DNA of 64,000 nucleotides from Pseudomonadaceae bacterium SI-3 (GTDB lineage Bacteria > Pseudomonadota > Gammaproteobacteria > Pseudomonadales > Pseudomonadaceae). Made by a program: the position numbers and the translations under genes. This document shows positions 9,225-16,571 of the stretch, piece by piece. Under the pieces are notes generated by a model. The model did no database searches, was not told where the DNA came from, and saw only the letters and a list, made by a program, of their open reading frames with translations. The stretch spans positions 2,232,001 through 2,296,000 of the forward strand of contig CP026511.1 of the NCBI GenBank assembly GCA_004010935.1, given 5' to 3'. How positions within the stretch are numbered: position 1 is the first letter of the stretch; each line of letters starts with the position of its first letter.

Positions 9225-9499
9225 GTGTGAGTAGGAATGGAGGCATGTCCATAGCGCTTGCCAATTGGGCGGCAAAAACCCAGGGCGGATCAGGCGGCGT
9301 CATCGACCTGCGCGACCCGGCACGACGAGACAAGCTGCTTATATTCACCGAAGTGGATAAGGTACGGGTGTCGGCCGGCGGTTGACGGCTCAGTTGGAGC
9401 CCTTGGGTATCAAGACGACTTGGGACCTCGCGCAGTATGACCGGCGTCGCTGCGTAGACAGTTCTCGGTGGTGCTAGAAACGCAAAGAGAGGTAGCTGT
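9225..9499 (+). pseudogene. Remnant of a UmuC/RulB-type Y-family polymerase gene
   Basis: The stretch reads, across frameshifts, as the middle of UmuC/RulB. SIALANWAAKTQGGSGGVIDL (from about 9246) corresponds to the family segment TLAKLAN-AAK-xxTGGVVDL. After a shift come LEPLGIKTTWDLAQYDRR (family MGIKTALDLA) and LRRQFSVVLETQREVA (family IRRQFSVVLERTVREL). There is no start, the palm catalytic part is missing and at least two frameshifts or stops interrupt it. RulB genes on pseudomonad elements are known insertion points for integrative elements. This copy is only a scar of such a locus. Assignment rests on motif order read by eye. Confidence 0.7.
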
Positions 9500-9500
9500 T

Positions 9501-10358
9501 ATGGCCAAACTTACCGTCGAACAGAAGTGCGAAGCGTTCTGGACGCTGCATGAGTCCGGGTGCTTTGTGCTTCCTAATCCGTGGGATGCAGGCAGCGCGC
9601 AACTGCTCGCCGGCATGGGGTTCAAGGCACTGGCGACGACCAGCTCCGGCCATGCCTGGTCCTGCGCAAAGCCCGACGGCTCTATGCAGCGCGACGCTGT
9701 GCTGGACTATATGCGGAGCATCGTTGAGGCCACTGATCTGCCTATCAATGCAGATTTTGAAGACGGGTTCGGCCAATCATCCCGTGAGGTGTTCGAAAGC
9801 GCACAGCTTGCGGTGGTGACCGGCGTTGCAGGCTTTTCCATCGAGGATTCGACAGGGGATCCGTACGCACCTGTCAGGAATATGCAGGAGGCGGTCGAAC
9901 GTGTCTGTGCGGCACGGGATGCTATTGATGCAAGCGGCTCCAAGACGCTCCTGGTCGCTCGTGCGGAAAACTTTTTCGTTGGCCGTCCCGATCTGCCGGA
10001 CACCATCAAGCGGCTGCAGGCCTACGCCGAAGCCGGTGCCGACTGCCTTTACGCACCCGGGATCAAGACGCGTGACGACATCGCTGCGGTCGTCTTGGCC
10101 GTGGCGCCCAAGCCGGTCAACGTACTAATTGGCTGGAACAGTGACCTGACGGTTAAAGAACTGTCAGCCATGGGCGTCAGACGAATCAGTGTAGGCGGCG
10201 CGCTGGCGCGCGCCGCATGGAGCGGCTTTTACAGCGCGGCCCAAGCGCTGAAACATGGCCGGTTCGATGCGTTTCCAAGTTCACCTACCGGTAGTGAGCT
10301 CGACGAAGTGTTCCGGGGCGCTGCTCCAGCAAAGAGATGTGATGAACGACACCGCTGA
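9501..10358 (+). CDS. Isocitrate lyase / PEP mutase family enzyme
   Basis: The ATG at 9501 follows AGAGAGG and gives 285 residues. The frame continues upstream into the umuC remnant, but this is chance. Superfamily motifs are clear: LPNPWDAGSAQLL near residue 23, the metal-binding ADFEDGFG near 87, GFSIEDSTG near 115 and LVARAENFF near 151. The protein is a TIM-barrel enzyme that probably cleaves or forms a C-C or C-P bond next to a carboxylate. It lacks the KKCGH catalytic loop of true isocitrate lyase, so its substrate cannot be named. The neighbours (a remnant and a beta-lactamase) do not suggest a pathway. Confidence 0.85.
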   Translation: MAKLTVEQKCEAFWTLHESGCFVLPNPWDAGSAQLLAGMGFKALATTSSGHAWSCAKPDGSMQRDAVLDYMRSIVEATDLPINADFEDGFGQSSREVFESAQLAVVTGVAGFSIEDSTGDPYAPVRNMQEAVERVCAARDAIDASGSKTLLVARAENFFVGRPDLPDTIKRLQAYAEAGADCLYAPGIKTRDDIAAVVLAVAPKPVNVLIGWNSDLTVKELSAMGVRRISVGGALARAAWSGFYSAAQALKHGRFDAFPSSPTGSELDEVFRGAAPAKRCDERHR

Positions 10359-10713
10359 CGGGAGCGACCAGTCGATGACGCAGGAAGGGTAACGAGAACC
10401 TGATATCAGTGTTTCAGGTCGGCAATGACGTCGGTGTCGATGCGTAGGTCAAGGGCCGCACCCCAGGCTCGTCGGACAAGCGCTTCACCTGTCCGGCGAA
10501 CGGAGGTACGGGCAGAGCGAACCCTTGAACCCACCGCTGTACCAATACTCTTCGCTAAGGATCAGAGGAGCGTTTTGCTCCTATCATCCCTGGCCTCGCC
10601 GAGCTCCCGAAGGGCCGCCGGAGGCGTTAGTGCTCCCAGGGTTGTCTAGTCATAAGGCGTCGCGAATGTGCCTTGTCGTCCACCTGCCTGCCGTGGCGCT
10701 TAGGAAGAATAGC
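10359..10713. other. Stretch without a complete gene, possible C-terminal remnant on the minus strand
   Basis: About 355 bases. On the minus strand from about 10500 down to 10405 a frame reads RRAWGAALDLRIDTDVIADL and ends soon after in a stop, looking like the end of a lost protein. It is too short to assign. The right end holds the beta-lactamase ribosome site AGGAAG at 10702. Confidence 0.4.
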
Positions 10714-11673
10714 TTGAACACTAAATACATAACCAAGAGGCGCCTGCGACGCCACGCACTTTCGCTGGCTTTGGGAGCCGCTGTTCTCGTGAGCTCTAAC
10801 CAGGCGATTTCGGCATCCTCGTTCGGATTTGGCTCTGCGCTTAGGGAGACCGTGGCCTCGATTGAAGCGCGCACCGGCGGCCACATCGGAGTCAGCGTCA
10901 CTGCCCTGGAGAGCGGACAGTCTTGGAGCCATCGAGGCGACGAGCGTTTTCCAATTGCCAGCACCTTCAAGGCGTTTTCGTGCGGCCACCTACTTGCTCT
11001 GGCTGATAGAGATGAGATCAAGCTCGATACGCGCGTTCGTTTCGATGAAACGGATCTTCAGAGCTATTCGCCTATTACCAAGGATCGTGTCGGCAGAAGC
11101 GGCATGTCCCTTTTTGATTTGTGTAGCGCAACAACTTCGATGAGCGATAACACGGCTGCAAACCTCATTCTTCGCAACACCGGAGGACCGCAGGGGTTCA
11201 CGACTTTCATGCGATCCATTGGGGATGCGGTAACCCGTCTAGACCGCTATGAGCCAGAGCTTAACGATGTCGGTCCTGGCGAGGAACGTGACACTACGAC
11301 TCCGATGGCTGCCGCAAGAAGCTTGGAGACACTGCTGTTGGGTGACAGTCTCTCCACTCACTCCCGTGAGCAACTGAAAGCTTGGTTGATTAACAACAAA
11401 GTTGGCGGCCCCTTACTGCGCGCGAGTCTCCCAGAGAGCTGGAAAATTGCCGATCGCACTGGGTCGGGTGGCTATGGTTCACGCGGTGTCATCGCCGTGA
11501 TCTGGCCTCAGGGGAGCAACGCCCCGACCTCTGAACCGGTAATAGTGGCTGTCTATCTGACCGGAACGACTCTGACGCTGGAGGAGCGCGACGCGGCCAT
11601 CGCTGAAGTCGGCGCCGCGCTCGTTACAGACCTTAAATCCTTAAAACAGCATTCATCAACGCAGCGACACTGA
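10714..11673 (+). CDS. Class A beta-lactamase, CARB/RTG-like
   Basis: A serine beta-lactamase secreted to the periplasm. The TTG at 10714 is preferred: AGGAAG lies 6 bases upstream, and it gives a proper signal peptide (KRRLRRHALSLALGAAVLV, cleavage near AISA). The precursor has 319 residues. The frame is open further upstream with an ATG at 10666. Class A motifs in order are STFK with the nucleophile serine at residue 83, SDN (SMSDNTAANLIL), the omega-loop RYEPELND with Glu166 and Asn170 equivalents, and RTG in place of KTG (ADRTGSGGYGSRG). The arginine at that position is the hallmark of carbenicillinases (CARB/PSE, RTG subgroup). Penicillin and carbenicillin hydrolysis is inferred. No integron, integrase or ampR-like regulator is adjacent. 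Confidence 0.9.
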   Translation: MNTKYITKRRLRRHALSLALGAAVLVSSNQAISASSFGFGSALRETVASIEARTGGHIGVSVTALESGQSWSHRGDERFPIASTFKAFSCGHLLALADRDEIKLDTRVRFDETDLQSYSPITKDRVGRSGMSLFDLCSATTSMSDNTAANLILRNTGGPQGFTTFMRSIGDAVTRLDRYEPELNDVGPGEERDTTTPMAAARSLETLLLGDSLSTHSREQLKAWLINNKVGGPLLRASLPESWKIADRTGSGGYGSRGVIAVIWPQGSNAPTSEPVIVAVYLTGTTLTLEERDAAIAEVGAALVTDLKSLKQHSSTQRH

Positions 11674-11901
11674 CCGTCCTTATGAGCATCGCGTCGTTCA
11701 TGGTCCAGTCTATGTATGGCTGTTCTGTTAGGAGCGGCGAGGGGCCCCGGCGAGAACTACTGCTGTCGCCTTGGTAGAGCCTTCTATGTATCAGGCCTCG
11801 CACCGGTCCAAGTGCCGCTATTGGCTGCAGCGGCGTTCGGCGTTGCGGCCACGGTGATCGCGAGGCTTTAAAAGAATGGGGTAAGGAGGTGGCGTGCGCG
11901 G

Positions 11902-12399
11902 CTAGTCCCGGGTTGCCGAAGTGCGCCGAGCGTTCTTCTTCTGCAGAATTACGGATGCTTCGTTGTAGGCGCTCTGGAAGGCGTCGCCTCCAACCCAGTT
12001 CAATGCTGTGTCTTCGTCCTCACCGTGAAATATCCCGCGATAGACAATCAACAAGCCCATCATGAAGTCGACGGCAGCGTCTTCCGCTTCCTCGGCGACC
12101 ACCAACTCCAGCACCGGGTATTGCAGGAACACGAGGCACATTGCTAGCAGGCTGATGCCTTCGGCGGCTTTCATGGCTTGGAACAGATCGTCAAATTGGC
12201 CCGGGTCAAAACCGTTCTCTTCAATGTCTTTGAAGTCGAATGTGCTCAGGTCGATCTCGACATCATCGAACGGCTCATTGATCAACGGATTGGCCAGCAA
12301 CGGATGCGGGAGATTAACCTTCCCCGTCCCCGAACGGTTCTGCTGGGCCTTGACCTTAGCCCGCTGGGCGCGCTTTTGCTGCTTTTTAGGAGACGCCAT
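11902..12399 (-). CDS. Hypothetical protein with basic N-terminus and acidic helical body
   Basis: The ATG at 12399 is preferred over upstream starts because AAGGAA lies 8 bases before it. The protein has 165 residues. It begins with a lysine- and glutamine-rich segment (ASPKKQQKRAQRAKVKAQQN) that could bind nucleic acid. The rest is acidic and probably helical, with a hydrophobic segment near residues 85-105 (AEGISLLAMCLVFLQYPVLE). No catalytic motif is seen. It resembles conserved hypothetical proteins of pseudomonads, but no function can be given. Confidence 0.65.
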   Translation of the reverse strand: MASPKKQQKRAQRAKVKAQQNRSGTGKVNLPHPLLANPLINEPFDDVEIDLSTFDFKDIEENGFDPGQFDDLFQAMKAAEGISLLAMCLVFLQYPVLELVVAEEAEDAAVDFMMGLLIVYRGIFHGEDEDTALNWVGGDAFQSAYNEASVILQKKNARRTSATRD

Positions 12400-12431
12400 C
12401 GTGGTGAGTTCCTTGTTCGATACAGCCATCT

Positions 12432-12758
12432 TCATGGCCCAGCGTAATTGGACGCAAATTGTACCGAGTCTGGACTAGGTTCGTCGGCGAAGAAGACAAG
12501 CTTTCGCAATCCAAGCGTCCAAACGGGTGAGTCAGCGCTTTTCTGTAGCTCGAGGGTTATTTGGTTTTGCGCCCGCGTTGCGGAAATGATGAGTTTCACG
12601 CGTGCGGCTGAAAGCGCTTGCCCGATCAGCATTCGATCAAATGGATCTTTGTGTATGGGCGGAAGGGCGGCCGCTGCGATGCAATGTTGCCCTGTCATTG
12701 GCAACTCCCGGTAGTCGGCGTCCAGCAGTGCTCTGACGCGGGCTCGGCACGAGCCCAC
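12432..12758 (-). pseudogene. Remnant of a PIN-domain (VapC-type) toxin gene
   Basis: The conserved C-terminal half of a PIN toxin can be read: YRELPMTGQHCIAAAALPP followed by HKDPFDRMLIGQAL, which is the diagnostic HxDPFDRxLxAQA block. After it the frame shifts away from the expected TADxxxxxYGV ending. The first half with the catalytic aspartate and the glutamate of the fold is missing. No antitoxin frame is visible upstream. It is a decayed toxin of a type II system. Confidence 0.65.
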
Positions 12759-13114
12759 AGGAGATATCTTTAGAAGCTTTATCTAGCTGACGCCAATTCC
12801 ACGAAGAACTGGCGAAAAGACGCACCTTGAAATCCAATATCAACGGATCGGTTTTTAAAGCCAACAGAACTTAAGCTTTCTTTAGAGGTGGTTGGTCATT
12901 CGTATCGGATGGTACTCGTGAATCCAAGGAACGACACAGTTAGCTGATCCCGTTCGCCAGCACCTAGCAGTAGCTTGACGATGATGCTCACTTGGAACCT
13001 TGCTTGCGGCACGTTTGAATAGCCGGATCCGAGCGGCGGCCTCAACCAAAAAAATCCGATTAGTAAAAGATGACCATGTAGAATCCCGCGCCCCAAAAAG
13101 CAGGAGACAACACA
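12759..13114. other. Stretch without a recognised gene
   Basis: About 355 bases. Frames here have no ribosome site or family resemblance. The first part may hold degraded upstream sequence of the PIN toxin. Near 13077 the sequence ATGTAGAAT resembles a -10 element and may serve the small gene at 13115. Confidence 0.4.
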
Positions 13115-13441
13115 TTGGCCATTCATCACTCCGTGTCCGAAGGAGCTGTGGCATGCGGACGCATCGGATCGAACCTGACCAGTACTCACGATTCAACCAA
13201 GGTTTCATGCAAACTTTGTCTTCGCACCCTTGAAAGAAGCGCCAGTGAACCTGTGCGCAAAAGCCCAAGCCTCGCCGAACTCAGGGCCGCTGCAAAGAGC
13301 GCGAAGCATGCTAAAGCGATCGCCGAGCACGCAACGCCAACGCCATCGATATCGCCCCGTGCCGAATGGCATCAACGACTGGCGCAGTTACCGGGTCGAA
13401 ATCGTCTTCCCTGCGGCGCCGCTCGCCAAGTCTATATCTAA
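13115..13441 (+). CDS. Small hypothetical protein with a CxxC motif (TTG start)
   Basis: The TTG at 13115 has a good ribosome site, AGGAGA at 13102-13107. The N-terminus reads AIHHSVSEGAVACGRIGSN and is followed by KVSCKLCLRTLERS, so a lone cysteine and a CxxC pair could bind zinc. Proteins of this pattern occur on mobile elements of pseudomonads, which is recollection rather than a search result. The C-terminal part (after residue 75) is less convincing. The +1 frame there reads VPNGINDWRSYRVEIVF, so a frameshift is possible. Function unknown. Confidence 0.5.
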   Translation: MAIHHSVSEGAVACGRIGSNLTSTHDSTKVSCKLCLRTLERSASEPVRKSPSLAELRAAAKSAKHAKAIAEHATPTPSISPRAEWHQRLAQLPGRNRLPCGAARQVYI

Positions 13442-13612
13442 CTGAACAAGACGGCGGCTGCGGTCGCCGCTCACCTAACTGAAGGCATCGCTAGGACAGC
13501 GCAACGCATTGTCCTGATGCGGGGTTTGCGAACGGTCGCGTACTGTGTCTAAAGCTGTAGCCAAGATGAATTGGGGTTTGCTCGCAAACCCGCCAGGCCC
13601 TACGCGATGGCC

Positions 13613-13640
13613 AAAAAAAACCGCGCCAGGAAGCGCGGGG
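13613..13640 (-). terminator. Minus-strand intrinsic terminator of an unassigned transcript
   Basis: Read on the minus strand, CCGCGC, loop TTCCTG and GCGCGG are followed directly by eight T. This is a strong terminator, yet no protein gene ends here on that strand. It could end a small RNA that starts within about 150 bases upstream (13650-13790). Confidence 0.7.
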
Positions 13641-14103
13641 AAGCAATGGTCGGTTCTGGAGAGAGGTTGAACATTGCAAGGCCATCATAGGCCAGCGCAG
13701 TGCCAAGCGACCAAATAACAAGGGTGAGCGAGTTCTCAATTGGGAGCCGCGATGCCTCTTGTGCAAGCGTGCCGATCGGTCTCTGACCTCATCTGGGGGG
13801 AAGTCTTTACGGCTACATCTTGCAAATCATAGGACTATTACAAGCCATCGCACATAGAACGGCAAATTTGATTTGTCTAGTGAATTGGCGACGAATCTGT
13901 CTTAAAAAATGGTTGACAAGAAATTGTTATGCACATTGAGGCCTCGCTGTAGCATTTGTCATATCAAGCCGTTTCGTTTGTTTCGAGTAAATATCTTAAG
14001 TTATTGAATCTAAAGAACTAAAAAGTTATGAGCAAAAACTCGTCGATCTGTTCGTAGCCCGCATCAGACGGGCATTTGGCCGAGTAATTCAGACTATGTT
14101 CAC

Positions 14104-14134
14104 AGTGTTATCCACAGCTTTTGTGGATAACACT
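14104..14134. repeat. Perfect inverted repeat carrying two DnaA boxes
   Basis: AGTGTTATCCACA (14104-14116) and TGTGGATAACACT (14122-14134) are exact reverse complements separated by 5 bases. Each arm contains the consensus DnaA box TTATCCACA (14108-14116 and 14122-14130). The site borders an AT-rich segment and lies 44 bases past the end of the xdhC-like gene. It could be a DnaA-binding or titration site, or part of a former replication origin. Confidence 0.75.
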
Positions 14135-14177
14135 CCGAACCCAAACGCGGCGGGGCTTGCAGCATTAATTTGCGCGT

Positions 14178-15143
14178 TTAAAGCGCTTCCCGCGTTTTGC
14201 CTCGGTAGACGCGCAGCACGTCAGCCATCACTGAAAGGGCGATCTCAGCCGGCGTCTTGCTGCCGAGGTCCAGTCCGATGGGCATGTGGATGCGCTCGAT
14301 TTGTTTTTCGTCGAGCCCACCGACGCGCTGCAATCGCTCGGCCCGCTTGGCAGAGGTCTGGCGCGAACCCATGGCGCCGATATAAAACGCGGGGGTTCGT
14401 ACCGCTTCCATCAGTGCGAGGTCATCAATACGTGGATCATGGGTCAGTGCGACCACGGCGGTGGCTTCGTGACACGCGCCGGACGCAATAAATACCGACG
14501 GCAACACTGGCTGCACTTCGATGCCTTCAATCAGCGTGCCCTGCATTTCCTCGCGCGGGTCACAGGCAATTACTTCGCAGCCAAGCGCTCGGGCAAAGCT
14601 GGCGCACGCCTGTGCGACGGGGGATACCCCTGCAAGTAGAAGCCGAAGCGCGGGGCCGATACGAATATCCACTTGTTCACCCTTAAGGCAGGTCTGCTCA
14701 CCGCCGTGGTCCGGCAGTAGGTCGGCAGCGCCGGACGTCAGATCTACTCGCCGCAGCAAGCGCTGTTGGCCTAGCAGGGTCGCCTGTAGCGTGCGTAGAT
14801 GGGAGTGCCATGTGGGGGTCGGTCTGTGGTGCTCCACCAGCACCTGCAGGATGCCGCCGCAGGGCAACCGTAGGCGACGCCGGTCGTCATCGGTTTCGCC
14901 GTAGCGAACGATCTGCGCGGGTGCTTGCAGTTCGCCCTGCGCCAGGCTGTCGAGGAACTCTTCCTCGACGCATCCGCCGGACAACGAGCCCACATGAGCG
15001 CCATTGGCCCGGGCTACTAGCAGCGCACCGGGGGCTCGCGGCGCCGATCCATAAGTCGACAATACGGTGCAAAACCATACCTCATGTTCGTCCGCTACCC
15101 ATTGAAGCGCCTGATCGATTACTTGCAGATCAAGGTGTTGCAT
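14178..15143 (-). CDS. XdhC/CoxI family molybdenum-cofactor insertion protein
   Basis: The 321-residue protein has the N-terminal XdhC/CoxI domain (TYGSAPRAPGALLVARANG, SLSGGCVEEEFLD near residues 53-65). It also has a C-terminal Rossmann domain with IGAMGSRQTSAKRAERL and PIGLDLGSKTPAEIALSVMA. The family sulfurates or inserts the molybdenum cofactor into xanthine dehydrogenase-like enzymes. No xdhA, xdhB or other molybdenum hydroxylase gene is in the window, so this copy is separated from its client. It starts with ATG at 15143. Confidence 0.9.
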   Translation of the reverse strand: MQHLDLQVIDQALQWVADEHEVWFCTVLSTYGSAPRAPGALLVARANGAHVGSLSGGCVEEEFLDSLAQGELQAPAQIVRYGETDDDRRRLRLPCGGILQVLVEHHRPTPTWHSHLRTLQATLLGQQRLLRRVDLTSGAADLLPDHGGEQTCLKGEQVDIRIGPALRLLLAGVSPVAQACASFARALGCEVIACDPREEMQGTLIEGIEVQPVLPSVFIASGACHEATAVVALTHDPRIDDLALMEAVRTPAFYIGAMGSRQTSAKRAERLQRVGGLDEKQIERIHMPIGLDLGSKTPAEIALSVMADVLRVYRGKTREAL

Positions 15144-15370
15144 ATCCGTCCCTCTGGCGATTCGGCGAGACTCAGCCGCCGTTATGGATCGGACCAGCCC
15201 GAAAGGCGTTCTGCTGCAAGGAGTTTGGGGAGCGGATCGTGGCTGAGCCTAGGGGGAGGGCGTTACGGGCAAGCGAGTGGCTTTGCTCTTTTGCTCCAGG
15301 AGCGTGAAATTACCTCCTGAGAGCAACCGCTTGGCCTGCACTTATTTGAGCGATGGCTAGCTGGCGATGT

Positions 15371-16063
15371 TCAGATAGCGCTTATCGAGCTGACACTCGA
15401 AATGCCACCGTTCCAGACCATCTCGTAATGCTCGCTTTGGATGATCGAAATCACGGGCTTTGGGGTCATCAGTGCCCAGCAGTGTTGGCCCGCCTTGCGC
15501 ACGGAGTGGTAGCGCAAACCGGGTGTCCGGTTTTTTTTCAGCAGGCGCCCAAAGCGATGGCTACTCGTATAGTCGTCCGGGTCGTAGAGCGGATCGGTCA
15601 TCGGAATTGACGTTGCATCGAGCATTCCGGCCTCGTTGAAGCGGCACGACAAGCCTCGAAAAACAAAGCGTTCATAGCTCAGCCCAGGCACGTTCGACCA
15701 ATAGCGGTTCTGGTGATGGCGAACTTCGGCAAGCGCGGTGTCCATCGTGCTGGCCAGATAAAGTACCCCATAGCTACCGTCACTGAACCGCGATCCAGCT
15801 GGGTTCACGTGGGTAAACGGCGCAGTAGCGTATGAGCAGCCTGGTATGCCGAAGGGTATTTCAGACCGCGAGATCAGCTCCAAACGTCCAGTTTCGTTTC
15901 GGAGCCGCGGATTGGTCAGCGCTTGTAGTTGGTAGAGCGTTTCAAACTCGTCGGCATCGGCGACATCATCGAACAAGGCGATGGGCGGAAACTTGGAGTT
16001 GACTAGCCGATAGGCCTGCCGTTGGGCATCAACCAGGTCCGGTAGCTGGCCCGGGTTCACCAC
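15371..16063 (-). CDS. RES-domain toxin of a RES-Xre type II toxin-antitoxin pair
   Basis: The 230-residue protein carries the three residues that name the RES family: the arginine in YRLVNSKFPP, the glutamate in ALAEVRHHQ and the serine in GLRYHSVRKAG. RES toxins are ADP-ribosyltransferase-like enzymes that degrade or phosphorolyse NAD. The start is GTG at 16063 or 16060. Either overlaps the stop of the antitoxin gene, so the pair is translationally coupled. The order antitoxin then toxin is the usual one. Confidence 0.9.
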   Translation of the reverse strand: MVNPGQLPDLVDAQRQAYRLVNSKFPPIALFDDVADADEFETLYQLQALTNPRLRNETGRLELISRSEIPFGIPGCSYATAPFTHVNPAGSRFSDGSYGVLYLASTMDTALAEVRHHQNRYWSNVPGLSYERFVFRGLSCRFNEAGMLDATSIPMTDPLYDPDDYTSSHRFGRLLKKNRTPGLRYHSVRKAGQHCWALMTPKPVISIIQSEHYEMVWNGGISSVSSISAI

Positions 16064-16476
16064 TGCGCGCCTCGCAGGCTATCGATGCGACGGAACGATT
16101 CATATAAGGAAATCATGTCGCCTTGGGCCATGATTTCCAATGGGGAACGCCCGTTAAAGAATTCGTTGTGGTTGGCCATTGCCGCGAACCCGTACACGTT
16201 TTCCGGATTGTCGAAGATCAGCCGGAGCGCGGCATGAATATTAAGAACGAAACTGATGCGTTGCATCTGGTCCGGATCGAGGCTGACCGACCAAGAGGCG
16301 TCACCCGACTTTGCTCGGGCATGCGTGCTCCGTGAAATGCGCAGAATGTTGCAGGCTTGATCGGTGGTTGCCTGCCATCTTTCCAAGATATTTACCGCAG
16401 CCTTGAGACCGGTTGCGCATTGATCTTTCGTTAACGCCTGTGCTTGAAGAACTGCTGCCATGGCTAATATGCTCAC
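16057..16476 (-). CDS. Xre/MbcA/ParS-type antitoxin (DUF2384) of the RES pair
   Basis: The 139-residue protein has an N-terminal Xre-like helix-turn-helix region (KAAVNILERWQATTDQACNI) and a C-terminal DUF2384 region (ENVYGFAAMANHNEFFNGRS, PLEIMAQGDM). This fits antitoxins that block RES toxins through the C-terminus. The frame opens at GTG 16476, and an ATG at 16461 would be an alternative start. A 13-bp inverted repeat directly upstream is the likely operator for autorepression. Confidence 0.88.
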   Translation of the reverse strand: MSILAMAAVLQAQALTKDQCATGLKAAVNILERWQATTDQACNILRISRSTHARAKSGDASWSVSLDPDQMQRISFVLNIHAALRLIFDNPENVYGFAAMANHNEFFNGRSPLEIMAQGDMISLYESFRRIDSLRGAQW

Positions 16477-16483
16477 TTTGAAT

Positions 16484-16519
16484 CTGTAGATGCAAAGTTA
16501 GCATAGTTTGCATCTGCAG
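16484..16519. promoter_or_regulatory. Operator palindrome of the RES-Xre operon
   Basis: CTGTAGATGCAAA (16484-16496) and TTTGCATCTGCAG (16507-16519) are reverse complements with one mismatch, separated by 10 bases. The site lies 8 bases upstream of the antitoxin GTG, overlapping where its promoter must be. Binding by the antitoxin is inferred from the general behaviour of type II systems. Confidence 0.75.
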
Positions 16520-16571
16520 AGACAGAAGTTAGTGGCTAGCTAGCCGTTCAACGGTTCCGCAGAATTAGCCG

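Larger units (their letters stand above)
13442..14177. other. Long non-coding stretch with a minus-strand terminator and an AT-rich half
   Basis: About 735 bases with no convincing gene. The left half holds an intrinsic terminator read on the minus strand (13613-13640) and a possible short transcript upstream of it. The right half, about 13840-14100, is clearly richer in A and T than its surroundings and ends in a perfect inverted repeat of DnaA boxes (14104-14134). Confidence 0.6.

Noticed and set aside
12882..13268. Minus-strand frame of 128 codons
   Set aside because: Rich in Trp, Cys and Arg with no motif and no start signals; the plus-strand small gene at 13115 has a better ribosome site.
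13491..13766. Minus-strand frame of 91 codons over the 13613 terminator
   Set aside because: It reads straight through the strong terminator and has no ribosome site; a non-coding RNA is more plausible.
8445..16560. Genomic island with direct attachment repeats at tRNA-Leu
   Set aside because: No second copy of the tRNA 3' end and no integrase gene were noticed, so an integrated element cannot be claimed.
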